Below are positions 35,301 to 47,091 of a DNA stretch of 64,000 bases, piece by piece (the stretch's first letter is position 1; the number at the start of each line of letters is the position of its first letter). The notes beneath the pieces were generated by a model. The model had not been told where the DNA came from, searched no databases, and saw only the letters and a program-made list of their open reading frames with translations. The stretch is from Sthenelais limicola. Lineage: Eukaryota; Annelida; Polychaeta; Phyllodocida; Sigalionidae. The DNA lies in the NCBI GenBank assembly GCA_942159475.1, contig OW804097.1, positions 7,283,685-7,347,684 on the forward strand, written 5' to 3'. The position numbers and the translations under genes were made by a program.

Positions 35301-38300
35301 TTGTTTTTTTCAGGGACCACTGAAATTTACTACTGTTCACTATAGAAGTCTATGGGAAAACGAGTATTTTCTGCATTTTTTATTCCCCCAACCATCTTTC
35401 TCAAGACAAAGTTTGAACAAAATATATTGACTTCTATTGTTTCATGCATTAGTTCCTTGAATAACCGCCTGCTGCAGTGCTGACAACGCTGGTATTTACC
35501 TTTAACATAATTGAGACCCATAACTATCCCAATGTATTGGCTGAAAATCTCCATAGATATTTACTATGTACATGGCCATATAACGGTCTAAAGGATCTGG
35601 TAGTTATAATAGAAATCCTTTGGTCCTATCAATGGATATCTGGTTGTCTGAATTCCCAGGAATGATTAAAGAATTAAGCAGAACTAAGCAGAACCGCAAT
35701 GCTGGGTCTATTCGAGTTTTCCAATACATAATCTGTAAATTGAGATCAAATAAAACTGTTATTCGGCCAATTAATTCATCAATTTTATTTTATTTGTTGC
35801 AATCCATAGATCATTCTGTTGACAAGATCGACATTGAAAGAAAAGCAAAGATCATCAGCCAAATTGATGAAGTTTGTTCGAAATTATCTAAAACTGTACA
35901 CCTATGAAGAGGAGATGAGACGTTTCAAGGCAACCCCACTGTTTACAGGACCAAATGGAACTGATTCACTGGACTGGACTGATTTGGAAAAGGCTCATTG
36001 TACTATAAAAGACCAACTCAAAGACTACGAAGTACATATTCAAAAGGGGACACTCAGATCAAGATCAAAGATATCAATCTTACTTAAAGCAAGTAGTGTC
36101 CAGGACAATTTGCTTGACACGCTAGTCCTTTCATCAGTAAGTATGACACCCTATATGGGAATAGATGAGATGCTGAACCACTATAAGCTTTCCTTTTGAT
36201 TGATGATTATTTCAAGGATTTATACTCATAGCAAAAGATAAAATATAGATTTACCTTTATATGTTACCTATAGCATTCAAATAATGTACAGCACAATCAT
36301 GTATTTAAATCATCAGCCAGATGAATGTACAAAACGACTGGTATTGGATACCAAAATACTTCCCTCACCTCAAGACATCAAACGGGCAAAAAATGAAACA
36401 ATAAATGTTGTACTGGTTGGGAAAACAGGAGCAGGAAAAAGTGTCACTGGTAACTCTCTACTGAAAACTAATAAATTTGACTCAGCGGTTGGGAAACACT
36501 CACAGACGAAGGTAACACGAGTGGGTACATTAGAATACCATGGGACCACAATCAACATCATGGATACACCTGGGGTGTTTGACACAGACTCTGACAAGGA
36601 AGGAGTGACCTTATCCAATATAATCTTTGGGGTAAAGTAGTATATCATTAACATCCCGATTCTGATTCTGATTTCATGGATAAGTTACTAGCTGTATTAA
36701 TTGAATTAGGTATCATCGCTTCAATTTGTTGAACTTACTAATTTTCCATCTATCATTCCTAATTGAAATTGGCCTGATTCCCCTATGGACGATACAAAAC
36801 GCCTGGACTAGATATGAAATGACTAAATTCAATGGCTTTTCATCTCCTCATCAGGTCATAACTAGGCATACATGATCGTGTTGGCTTGCAAGGCTTACTC
36901 ATGTCGTATATTGTTTTGATATTCGTTGATGTGTGTTATTGCTTAAAGATCCTTCAACAATTGCCAAATGGCGTCCATGTATTCATCCACGTCCAATCAA
37001 GTGTCTCAAGGTTTACACTGGAAGAGTATGAAGCAATAAAATACATAGAGGTAAGATAATACAGAATATAGACATGTATTCAAAGGTAAACAAACTTGTT
37101 ACTCAAATAGTATATATATTGTTCAATAGTGAATTTGAATATGCCATTGCCAAAACATCTAAAGATAATTGTTACCTTCTTATTTATGCTTATACATTGA
37201 ATATATTTGCAGTCGGAGATTGGAGAAGAGTCATTCAGCTACTGTGTTTTCCTGGGAACACATGGGGACAGGCTTCTTGATGAGTTAACCATAAGTGATT
37301 ACCTGGATAATGACATCAAGGACAGAAGGTTTGAATATTTTGATAACTGTGTCAAAAACAAAGCTGACCATCGATTCCTAGTGGTTGAGAATTACACCAA
37401 GTCCCTTATCCAGAATGAAATCCAGCGTCGATGTGTGATCTTGGCTATCATTGGGGTGTACCTCAAGCATGAATCACATCCTTACACTAACAAGCTGCTA
37501 AAAGCAGCAAAGAATAGGCATGATGAATTAAACATGAAGATTGCTAAGAATCCGGTTTTCTGTGAAAGACTGCAATTCACCCTACGCCAACTTCTCAATG
37601 GTTCAGATATCTTGGACAAGCCTGTCAACAAATCGGATATTGACCAAGTCTGCCGGAACATTGAGAAACATGTGAAAAAAAAGTTAGATCAGGGTGATGC
37701 TGGGGGTTTCACGGAAAATGACCGTCGTTTCTATGAATATCTTACAGGCAACCACATAATGTTTATGGAAGTGGTACAAGGGGCTCTAGAGGAGAAGAAA
37801 TCAGCACCAAAAAAGACACCAATTGTCACTGGACTTAATCGAAATGAAATTCAGAAACTTAAAATTGAAGAACAACTCCAAAATGAGATTGGAGACAAAT
37901 TCCACAGATGGATATTTGACATCCAAAGGATAGGAACACCTGACAATATGAAGAGGCGGTTGGCTATAATTGCAAAAAAATTGAAAAAACAGATTTCTAG
38001 TGATGTGAAATACAAGAAACACATTGATGAAAAAAGAATAGAAGCAATATTGGAAGCAAAAGTGGAAGAAATGGAAAATATTTTTGAACTAGTTGGAGAA
38101 TGTTTTGGTCGAGAAGGGAAGGTGATCAGCAAGACTGGAGAGAAGGCAATGTCCCAGCTCTGTGTTGGAGATGAAGTGTTGACGTGTGATAACTCTGGCT
38201 CCCTGCTGTATTCCCCTGTCATCATGTTCAGTCATGGCAATGCCAACATCAACATGTGTTGTGTTGGTGTTCAACTGGAGACTGGTGGAGAGATATTTAT

Positions 38301-38706
38301 GTCTGGCAGTCATCTCCTCCATGTTGGTACACTGGGTAAACTTGTTCCAGCAAAGCACATCACACCTGGGGACATTGTGTTTACATCTTTCACAGAGAGT
38401 GAACTGAAGCCCACCAGAGTGAAGAGTGTGAGCATGGAGTGGAAGCAGGGCATGTACTGCCCCCACACCACAACTGGTAACATCATTGTTGATGGTGTGG
38501 CTGCCTCCTGCTATACAACGGCTCTCTCACCCACCGTGGCTCACCTCTTCCTGTCACCGGTCAGGCTGCTCTACCACCTGCTGCCCTCCTCCATCTACCA
38601 GGGACTGGCAGCTTATGATGAAGAGTCTGGTTCTCCTGCCTTACTCCACAAGTACAGGCACTGGCTTGTTGGTGTGGCTAAAGCATGGGGACTTACTCCT
38701 GACTGA
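32400..38706 (+). CDS. AIG1-type GTPase with C-terminal Hedgehog-type Hint domain (8 exons seen)
   Basis: Exons read from splice signals: 32400-32598, 33796-34061, 34347-34465, 34818-34989, 35810-36136, 36317-36631, 36949-37050, 37213-38706. Every junction is AG...GT and phase-compatible (0,1,0,2,0,0,0,0), and the total of 2,994 nt is 998 codons with the stop. The first five exons give an N-terminal region of about 360 residues of no family I recognise. Exon 2 (VSCPKDFKREVGITLEFVQI...TYTLVKF) has the look of a ubiquitin-like fold, a weak guess. Then come the AIG1 GTPase and the Hint domain (see their entries). The true start is upstream of 32400 and not identified. The least certain junction is the 36317 acceptor, which has a poor pyrimidine tract; an alternative at 36274 breaks phase. 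Confidence 0.8.
36317..37050 (+). CDS. AIG1/GIMAP GTPase domain exons of the fusion gene
   Basis: Exon 36317-36631 carries INVVLVGKTGAGKSVTGNSL: the P-loop G1 (GKTGAGKS at 36419-36442) with the V-T-G-N-S that follows it in AIG1/GIMAP proteins. G3 is DTPG at 36563-36574, followed by VFDTD. Exon 36949-37050 gives LPNGVHVFIHVQSSVSRFTLEEYEAIKYI, matching the GIMAP block G.h.fl.v....rft.ee. The G4-like THGD is at 37258-37269 in the next exon. GIMAP-type GTPases act at membranes and in immune or cell-survival roles in plants and animals. That function is inferred from family only. Confidence 0.9.
37213..38706 (+). CDS. Last exon: GTPase end, helical linker and Hedgehog-type Hint domain
   Basis: A 497-codon exon. 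After the GTPase end comes a charged helical stretch of about 240 residues. Then, from 38101, a Hint domain: ECFGREGKVIS (nucleophile Cys at 38101-38103), LCVGDEVLTCDNSG, YSPVIMFSHGN, MSGSHLLHV (His at 38311-38313; the usual T-x-x-H is S-x-x-H), PGDIVFT and MYCPHTTTGNIIVDGVAASCY (late Cys at 38509-38511). This is the Hedgehog Hog layout, including CF at the splice point and ASCY near the end. The residue equivalent to the sterol-activating Asp of Hedgehog (F-x-D) appears to be His (FSHG). About 65 residues follow the ASCY, resembling a short sterol-recognition-like tail. Predicted: self-cleavage before Cys; cholesterol transfer is doubtful. Confidence 0.85.
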   Translation, partial: SEIGEESFSYCVFLGTHGDRLLDELTISDYLDNDIKDRRFEYFDNCVKNKADHRFLVVENYTKSLIQNEIQRRCVILAIIGVYLKHESHPYTNKLLKAAKNRHDELNMKIAKNPVFCERLQFTLRQLLNGSDILDKPVNKSDIDQVCRNIEKHVKKKLDQGDAGGFTENDRRFYEYLTGNHIMFMEVVQGALEEKKSAPKKTPIVTGLNRNEIQKLKIEEQLQNEIGDKFHRWIFDIQRIGTPDNMKRRLAIIAKKLKKQISSDVKYKKHIDEKRIEAILEAKVEEMENIFELVGECFGREGKVISKTGEKAMSQLCVGDEVLTCDNSGSLLYSPVIMFSHGNANINMCCVGVQLETGGEIFMSGSHLLHVGTLGKLVPAKHITPGDIVFTSFTESELKPTRVKSVSMEWKQGMYCPHTTTGNIIVDGVAASCYTTALSPTVAHLFLSPVRLLYHLLPSSIYQGLAAYDEESGSPALLHKYRHWLVGVAKAWGLTPD

Positions 38707-39095
38707 CTGAAGGGTTCTCCTGCCTTACTCCACAAGTACAGGCTCTGGCTTAATGGTGTGGCTAAAGCATGGGGATTTACTCCTGACTGACTGAAGGGTT
38801 CTCCTGCCTTACTCCACAAGTACAGGCACTGGCTTGTTAGTGTGGCTAAAGCATGGGGATTTACTCCTGACTGACTGAAGGGTTCTCCTGCCTTACTCCA
38901 CAAGTACAGGAACTGGCTTGTTAGTGTGGCTAAAGCATGGGGATTTACTCCTGACTGACTGAAGGGTTCTCCTGCCTTACTCCACAAGTACAGGAACTGG
39001 CTTGTTAGTGTGGCTAAAGCATGGGGATTTACTCCTGACTGACTGAAGGGTTCTCCTGCCTTACTCCACAAGTACAGGAACTGGCTTGTCTCAAT
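38629..39095 (+). repeat. 84-bp tandem repeat spanning the last codons and stop
   Basis: GGTTCTCCTGCCTTACTCCA starts six copies at 38629, 38713, 38797, 38881, 38965 and 39049, period exactly 84 bp (28 codons). The first copy is the 3' end of the coding sequence, and each full copy repeats the CTGACTGACTGA stop region, so the plus strand closes in each unit. The minus strand is open across all copies (about 191 codons, unit with YLWSKAGEPFSQSG), most likely a consequence of the repeat. Confidence 0.95.
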
Positions 39096-39685
39096 GCTGA
39101 TGTGACTAAGAAGCCTACCAAAGAAAGTCCAATAATTGTTGGAGATAAATTCTTGATTAATTGTCAGTTTGAGAAATAGATGTAACAAAAATTAGGATGT
39201 GCTGAACTTCATTATGTAAAGTTATATCCAAAGTGGATTCTTCTGGTGAAATGACAAACTGATTGCTCACAACGAAGAAGCACATGGCATTTATATAAGA
39301 CATAACTCTCTGAACCACCAATGCAAATAGGGTTGCTGACATTGACATAATGGACTGCTTGCACATAAATGCTACATGGGATTTATATAAATCATGACTC
39401 TTCATCCTTGATAGTCGAGATATGTTTCAGAATATGATGAGGAACCTAATGTAACACAGAAGAGCGGGACTATAATTAAGATTAAATTGATTGACATGAT
39501 ATCAAGCAGTACAATCATGGTTTTAATAGTGACCAGACATATATCTAAATACTAAATTAAATATTTAAATATTTAAGTCCATGAATGCCGTTTTAGCAGC
39601 AGTTACCGAAGTTCAAAACAATTGTCATTGTCCCTACTTCATATCAATATTGTCTTTTCTGTTATCCTGCTTGATTTTAGCATGA

Positions 39686-39691
39686 AATAAA
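39686..39691 (+). promoter_or_regulatory. Possible poly(A) signal of the AIG1-Hint gene
   Basis: AATAAA about 980 nt after the stop; first clear one found downstream on this strand beyond the repeats. Weak evidence. Confidence 0.3.
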
Positions 39692-39699
39692 ATAGAGTC

Positions 39700-42365
39700 A
39701 AGAGATCTTTGGATATGTTTTTTATACTAATGTCTAGTTTTGCTTGACAGACACATTCAGTCACCTTCCAATGCTCAGAGAATATCTTAATTCTCATTAT
39801 ACCGATTACAGCTTGTGTCGTGCGAATTTAACACAAGTGATAATTTTCACCATACAACCTACCAGAAGCTGTGACGGAAGCTTCTGATTTGAGTGTAATA
39901 ACTAAAATTAGTGAGTAAATGGACTCACTAATTCTGAATCAATTTTGATAAACTAAATACTTGCGCGATGCTGACATTGTTGTGCATTGTTTGATATATA
40001 ATACTAATTCATAGTGGAAATATTTATTCTTCTGTAAGCTTTTTACTATGCGAAAATATAGCATGGCCCCTGTCCTGCCCCGCTGGAAGAACTGCGAGAA
40101 GTCAGAGCATCACTGAGAGTACTTCCAAATGTAATAGCTAGGTGGCGGCTAGATTGAATATTGTGAATTGGAACTACAAGAATTAAGAAGTATCCTGAGT
40201 TGGTGTATATATAATATGATATAATATAATATAATATATTGGAAGAGATGTCCGAGCGTCAGGATCTAGCAACAGTATGCATCACATGTTTGTATGGAAT
40301 ACGTGCGCCAGCCATGATGGAATATCTTATAATTGTAATATTATAATTACAACAGGTTCCTCAAGGTTATATCTATAATGAAGTTCCAAATCACACAAAT
40401 AAAAGGCGGGGCATGTAATGCCGTTCTCCATCTGATTTTCATTCCGGGAAGAAATGCAAAATGCAGAAAGAATGATTTAATGCAAAACCGAAAACCAACA
40501 ATTACAGTTCTGAATAGAGTACAAAATGTAGATAGTGATTTACAATCATCGATAAAATTGAACTATATGTCTTGATTGTTGTGGAGGTTTTCAAATTTTA
40601 GGTAAAAGGTGTTAATTATGTTTTAGTTCAAGTATAATGCACTTACAAGTGACTCTAACCAAAAAATTGATCTTTGATCATATAATTATCGGCAATCTGG
40701 ATTATGCAAAATACTCATACTATTGTTTCGTTCAGGAATATGCATGTTAGAAGAACATGGAGCGATTTTATGTATAACAAGTACAAATTTGTATTCATTT
40801 TTTTTGCAATTGCAGAACAAAAATTGTACAATAAGACATTGCTATCTTCAGAAATACGACTTTCTACCAGAGTATAATACATTTCATATTTAAATGGCAT
40901 ATTTAAATAACCATTGTATCAGTATAAAAGATTCCTATGTATAGGGATGATCATCGAGACGACAGGCTGTTATGAACAATTGACCCCGGCGCCAGTGATT
41001 TGGTTAATCACTGACACTGGAATTAGCACTGGCTGGTTTCCCTTACAAGATACAGAACATGCCACAGCTGAACTTCACCTACACACCTCCTGATCCTTCC
41101 ATAGAAAGAATGAGAACAGTATAGCCAATTTGCAGGAAGTAAGTATTACGCCACACAATTCTAATTTTGATTTTAACATTTTAAAGTTTTATTCCGGCTT
41201 CAGACAATTCACCAATAATTTCACAGAATGACTTGGGCACCATACTCACAATAAGAAATGTATATAATATGATTAGAGTGAAAGGATTATGATCACCAAT
41301 ACCAAATATGGATAAATTTATCAAATTAATAGTAGTCAGTAGACACCAAAACTATGAGTCAGCTGGTTGTTAAGTTTTATTCAAACTTGTAGTACAATAG
41401 TCGTATGATTCCTATGTTTCGGATCCAAGTTTATCCTTCATCAGGGAATGATTAATTTATTTTACAGATGAACATGCAGGGGGTATATTAAAATTGTGTA
41501 ACATAGGTTGCTAGGTTACTATGTCAATAGATATAATGCTGGCTTGTGATTGGTTAATTATGTTTAAGTTAATAAGTCGGTTGGATAATGGGGCTAGAAA
41601 GATCATGTGAGATTCGATTTACCGCTTTTTACGAGCTGAATGTAACTTGTATCTTTTTAAAAATAAAATTGTCCTATCAAAAGAAAATAGTTGCTTAAAT
41701 TGCTAAAAGTTTGAATTTCAGGCCTAACCAGATTGTCTTTTTAAATTCCAGTTAATCTTCATGAGAATTTCTCGTTCAAAGGTTTTGGCAAATTAAAAAC
41801 TGAACTTATGGAAATTTGAGAAGTTTCAAATTTGAAAAGATCGAAAGTTTTGAATTTTGCGTTTATAAACTGTTTACCTCTTATAAAAATTAATGTATTT
41901 CCATTTATAAAAGGTAAACAAACAGTTTTCGAGAAATATCAGCTGTAGTCTTCAGTCAAATTCAGATTGATCTAAGATTATATTCTTAAAAATCAATACT
42001 AAAAATTAATATAAAAGATGCAATTTCAATATATCATTCAACTGCCTGGAAGAGCCTCTCACTGCGAGCTCAAGTGACATATAATGCAAATCAACTACAT
42101 TTCATCAATAAAATTAACTAACTCATAATATGTTATACATTTAAATATATTAAATATATAGATATATTGAAATACACTTTCAATGTATGATTTAGCATAT
42201 TGAAATTGGCAAATAATAAAATTCACTAGGGTGACCTCTATCTACAATATCCCAGGTAAGAGGTGAACCCACAATTCTCTAGGCCTGCAAACGTTGGTCT
42301 TCCCTCAGTTCCATGCAGCTCACTGCAACATTATCACGCATATTGAACTCAACAAAAATAGTATG
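39700..42365. other. Non-coding stretch, no gene seen
   Basis: AT-rich. A small hairpin CAGTGATT-tggtt-AATCACTG is at 40993-41014, an ATAATn tract at 40212-40240 and a CAGG-AAGTAAGTA donor-like site at 41135. At 41385-41465, minus-strand CCTGATGAAGGATAAAC...GAAACATAG looks like a retroelement end (see rejected items). Confidence 0.4.
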
Positions 42366-42375
42366 TCTGTTCGAG

Positions 42376-42945
42376 ACTTAAAGCTGCATTGTCGGCTATA
42401 TCGATCAAATTTATTTATTCTCTCTGTTACCAAGCTTGTTCGGGGGCAGACAATGGTGAGTCAATGACATGCCGGGTACCGATAATAAGATCTAACGTTG
42501 GTGATATCTATGGAAACCGGATTGAAAGTACCGCTTTATCGCCGACAATGTCGATAAACCCCATAGACTTAGCATAGCGATGTTTGCAATGTCGGAAAAA
42601 GCATCGCCAATTTTTGCAATCCATTTACCGAGGTAAAAAAAAGTCGGCCAATTGTTTTTCAAAGAATCGGACAATTTTTTCGACAATTTCATGTGTCGGT
42701 CTTTTCCCGAAAATGTTGGTGACCTTTGTCTGAAATCGGCCGATTGTACTTACAAGTCGAAGAATTGGCCGCATACTTGTGCGCCATATCGGGTTTGCTG
42801 TCGGCATGACATCGAAAACAAATATTGCTTTTCCCGTCAATGTCGTGCTTTTCCCGTCAATGTCGGCAATTTTATGTCATACTTAACTTTCTGCCAACTT
42901 TGTGAGAAAAATCGGCTGACTTGTCGGTGGTGTTAATTTTAAAGT
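42376..42945. mobile_element. Possible decayed DNA element rich in GTCGGC words
   Basis: TTAAAGCTGCATTGTCGGC at about 42378, GCCGACAATGTCG at 42541, and many GTCGG, TCGGCC and CGACAATTT words up to TTAATTTTAAAG at 42933. TTTTCCCGTCAATGTCG is repeated at 42830 and 42850. CpG-rich words in AT-rich DNA with TTAA at both sides would fit a TTAA-type non-autonomous transposon, but no clean TIR pair was found. Confidence 0.3.
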
Positions 42946-42975
42946 CGTCACCCAAGGGTTAGTTGGGTTGTCGAC

Positions 42976-43160
42976 ACGCCCCCCTCTGGTGTTGACACCA
43001 TGAATAATACTTGTGCTGCCCCCTAGTGTCCTTTATAAGTTGCGCCCATACATATGCTGCCCCCTTGTGTGTGCTTTCACATGGTTGCTATTAATTCTAA
43101 CGTATGCTCAACTTACACATTAGTTCGTAACGATAGCGATTAATCGGTGGTGCCCCCTGA
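42976..43160 (-). promoter_or_regulatory. Cluster of four CTCF-like motifs
   Basis: Four same-orientation words: ACGCCCCCCTCTGGT (42976), GCTGCCCCCTAGTGTC (43015), GCTGCCCCCTTGTGT (43056) and GGTGCCCCCTGA (43148). Their complements resemble the CTCF core CCASYAGRGGGC. CTCF occurs in most bilaterians; binding here is inference. Confidence 0.4.
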
Positions 43161-43169
43161 CGTATCAAT

Positions 43170-44960
43170 TGAACTTGAACTATATAATTCATATTTTGTA
43201 CAGTTCGAAGTATATCAAACTACATTAAAGTATTTTGCTTTCTTTTTATTTTGTCCGATTTTACTCACCGCTTATATCTTATATCCGCTGTAGTTTATTA
43301 AGACACCCTTATATGGTAGGTTGATTTAAATGAGCAAAACGAAAAGTGTAGAATAAGCTCAAACTAAGAGTTGAATTCCTATTCACTCCTTAATATATTG
43401 TAACATGTAATAGTGTAATTTATTATATGAATAAATGTTACAGCTTCTGTTTCAAATGCAAATGGTAAAACAATAGGTAGAGCCTACTAGTCATTAGATA
43501 TCACATGTGATTTACTGACGCACTGACACATCTTTTGTAATTTGTTATCATAAATTACACTCATTATGCACATGCTGTGTTACAACATTGTGTTTCTTTA
43601 TTTTCCAAAGGCAGGCTTTGGCGACACATTGAGCTGGGAAGACAATACATTACAATTCATATTTAAGTTGATGCTCCCATGAATAGGGCAGTTTACAAAT
43701 TGAGAGTGGCGCCATACCAAGAGGGGCGGACACAGCCCAAACTATGAGTTAGGTGGGCAGTGTCACAGAAGCCTTATATCTTAACCATAGGCTTCTAACT
43801 TTCTCCTTTTTCTCCCAGAATCCAAGTTCTTGCATAATACTGTCTGCTATTCGATATTATTAAATGGCATGTTAAGATTGGTCAAGCTTGATAACAGGAC
43901 ATTTCATCCAGGTTTTAGTATATGGCAATCTTTGTAACACTGTAGCAACAAAAACATGTCAGCTACAGTGGGTCAGCCGCCTTGTGCTCCTGGACACACA
44001 CACACCTCTGCCCATCCATGAGGAGCCCGGGTGGAGGGAGATGGTTTGGCCTGCATAGCTAGGTGAGTCAACTGATCTGGGCATGCCGTAACCTTCAGTA
44101 TCTCTGATTACATGTTGCTACCTATCCTTAAATTCACCGGCGTGATTCGGGAACAATTAATGTATAAAAGTTATACCAAATAAAATAAGTCAACTGGCGT
44201 CTGTCAGTGTCAGAAGAAAAAGCCCAGATTTTATTAAAATCATCATTGAATTCACATACATGATATCAAGTGGTATGGTTGATTATTTAAAAGCAAAAAA
44301 ATACTAATCATTTTTAAAGTCTTCTACATTAGGAAATCCTAAGTGTAGCCTTGAAATGACAACTCGATTTAGCATCAAATACTCAATACCATGCGTTTCC
44401 AACAAGCAATTCATATTTAAAGAGAATAATATATTGATTGATTAAATAGAAGTTAACATGACATGTTCCTGTAGTTTTATTCTCCTTTTTTAATTAACTC
44501 TAGGAGCAAACTAAAACAAAAGACATCACATTATTTATGACCATATCCTAATTTGGAAGAAATAAACACTATTGAAATAAAAGACTTTCTATTCTATTCT
44601 AAGCATCACTCTATTTCATTACTATTGGAAATATACTATGTTCACTAATAAAATGATAAAACAAATTAATACTACACATTTTCAGTATGATATGCCATTT
44701 CCAAAAATGACAATGCGCTCTGGAGATGGAATTTGTGAAGTGGGCTATTTGTCAATTTGCATTAATTATTACCAAAATGTATTCTGCCGTGATCTGTAGG
44801 AATGTAGCTGTTACTTGTCAGTCTGGTCAACATGTGAAATACCTCAAGTAGGCCTTAAATGATAGTCAGAATTAGTGGAGATACTTCATCTATAGTAGGC
44901 CAAATTTTAAAACCAATTAGTCATAGATCTAACCTTTGTCGTTCTATAGTAGTTTTGGGC
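43170..44960. other. Non-coding stretch, possible 3' UTR of the minus-strand gene
   Basis: No open frame of note. On the minus strand, AATAAA occurs near 44480, about 490 nt past the stop of the exon at 44972-45243. Confidence 0.35.
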
Positions 44961-44971
44961 GTTACTCTGCG

Positions 44972-45243
44972 TTATTTAATATTTGAGGAATGACTGGTGT
45001 ACGGGGGCGGTTTTTCATTGTTTCCATAAGATTGTGTAGTGGGGTCATTACGACCATGCACAGGACTATGCCAATTACATATTACACAGTTGTGGATTAC
45101 ACATTTCTTACTCATTACACATGCGAGAATCATAATAAGGATTACAAAAAGTGCAATTCCCACACTAATTCCAACGGTGACATCTATGCCCAATCCCTGC
45201 TGTGATGTAGTAGTATTCCCCGTTCTGGGGATCTCCGTGCTCT
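44972..45243 (-). CDS. Last exon of a single-pass membrane protein with PPPY tail
   Basis: Read on the minus strand, a strong acceptor (TGTTTTACCTTTTTCACAG) opens the exon at 45243. The product runs from a Thr-rich stretch (TGNTTTSQQG) to a transmembrane segment of about 23 residues (VGISVGIALFVILIMILACV), then MSKKC basic stop-transfer, a Cys-rich juxtamembrane part (CVIHNCVICNWH) and a short tail with NEKPPPYTSH, ending at the stop at 44972. PPxY motifs bind WW domains, for example Nedd4 ligases. The upstream exons (ectodomain) were not found up to the Ngaro insertion at 47 kb. Membrane topology is inferred. Confidence 0.6.
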
Positions 45244-46984
45244 CTGTGAAAAAGGTAAAACAGATAATGAAATTACTAAAATCTAACTATAAAATCTGGT
45301 ATGTGGAGCTAAAATGTTCCACTTTTGGCATCTTCATAGATATGAAACTCTCCTTTGAAGGAATACATATCATTAGCATGTTTCTATTTGTGTCATTGGT
45401 TAATTGGTGTAGAGAAATAATTGAGAGATAACTTGCTGAAAGTAACATATCACTAGCGTTTTAGTCAAATACCTCCCAACCAAATAGGTGATAATTAGAA
45501 CAGAGTACATTATTGTTACAAAATATCCTTCTGTAACTTTGTTCTAAAATTTGCTTGGACATATTTTAATTTGTTATAAGAAAATAATATGTTAAAGTAC
45601 TTATTTTTTGAAAAAAAACTGGATGTTTATTTCAGCCATCATTATATGGCAATATAATGATGATACAACTACTATTCTCTAGATATTTTGTGAAGGTAGA
45701 GCTAGGTAAAACTCGAGAAGAATTATGAATATATGGGTCTCCTAGCCTTTGGTATATGCTAGAGCTAATGATAATAATAATAATAAGCAGAGATTTGGTC
45801 CTGTTTAGACTCTGGATATTTTATTCATGAACATCATCATTTATGCTAAAAGTCATGTGATTATCATGTACATTGGGCATACGTGCCCGCATCCAATAAA
45901 GTTAGTTAAATAGAAATAACCAATGTTACACAATATTAAGTATTTGACCACAGGGGGTTGCTTACATAAACCAATAAGAAAGAGATTATTATTTGGGTCA
46001 GCCTTCCTTAGTTAATTAACCAATGAGATATAATTAGTGACTGACCAATCAGGTACCCTAGAGTTGGGTTGAACCATGGTGACCCCCCATGGAGTGTTCC
46101 ACGAACTACCTGATATAGACTAGACTTGCCCTAGTCACCTTACATAATTAATATAATATTCATAATTCAATGTAACCTTATATAATAATATTTGGTAATA
46201 TATAATATATCATTAGGTGATATTACGTAACCTTATATAATGGTATTATGGATCGTGACAATAGCAAGATCAAAGTCATTGTTGAAGTATCTGAGAGAAT
46301 AGTCCGTCAAGCTCTATCATTCAGTCATTCTAAATTATTTCATTCTGATAGTGTGAAAATTACTGGTTGCTCTATTAAATGTTTGATAGTGGAACATTGG
46401 GTCACTAGTCCTATATTCAGTCAAATATTTGCTATATATATATATGGTTGATTCTCATGAAACGTGAGCCAATTGTGAAAAAAACAATTTTCTTTAATGT
46501 TTTTTTTGTGGTCATAATCGAAAAGTAGATATTCGGGGGGGAAAATTTGGTTCCTTAATTCCTGATGGTGTTTCCATGGCAACACCTTGACCTAGTTATT
46601 GCTGAACCTGAATGATCATACAAAACGCATATCTAAGACATTGAATAGGGTTGTGGTATATCTAATTAATTAAAGTTATGTCATTTTTTAACACTTTCTG
46701 TTATAGGCGGAATATTGAGGGACTCTTATCAAGTGGATACAGGCAAATTTGTATTGAATTATTTGTAAAGTGCCTTGTTTTTCAAAAATATCATATATCT
46801 GAACAGCTTGGGCTGCAAATTGACTTTGTGAGCAATATTAATAGCTAATTTATATTTTGGGGATATTGCATTAATTACATGCAATCTTTAACTAAGAATT
46901 ATAACTATTAAATTTGTATATACTTCTTATCTGTAGCATAATTCAACAAATTACAGGCAAGCCTGCAAAAAATCTAGGCTTCAA

Positions 46985-47063
46985 TATGTGAAGGTGAAAA
47001 CATCACCGATTATATTGGAGAAGTCACGCCCCTAACTACGCCGCCTAGGTAACCACGCCCCCC
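46985..47063 (+). repeat. Split direct repeat A1
   Basis: 79 bp; one substitution (AAAA versus ATAA) against A2 at 48725-48805 before they diverge after CCACGCCCCCC. Confidence 0.9.
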
Positions 47064-47091
47064 TATTTGACTTTATAAGATTCTTCTGTGC

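Noticed and set aside
35810..35905. Alternative reading frame ERKAKIISQIDEVCSKLSK in the exon at 35810
   Set aside because: It looks protein-like but stops at 35907, and its phase does not fit the preceding exon; the other frame stays open to a good GTAAGT donor.
38613..39188. 191-residue minus-strand repeat protein
   Set aside because: Open only because the 84-bp unit has no minus-strand stop in one frame; it lies antisense to real coding sequence and the extra copies.
41425..41465. Hammerhead ribozyme on the minus strand (CTGATGA...GAAAC)
   Set aside because: The core words are present with a 4-bp stem II, but an extra A follows CTGATGA and the flanking bases cannot form stem I; stem III needs a bulge. 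The match is probably a retroelement end with a chance core.
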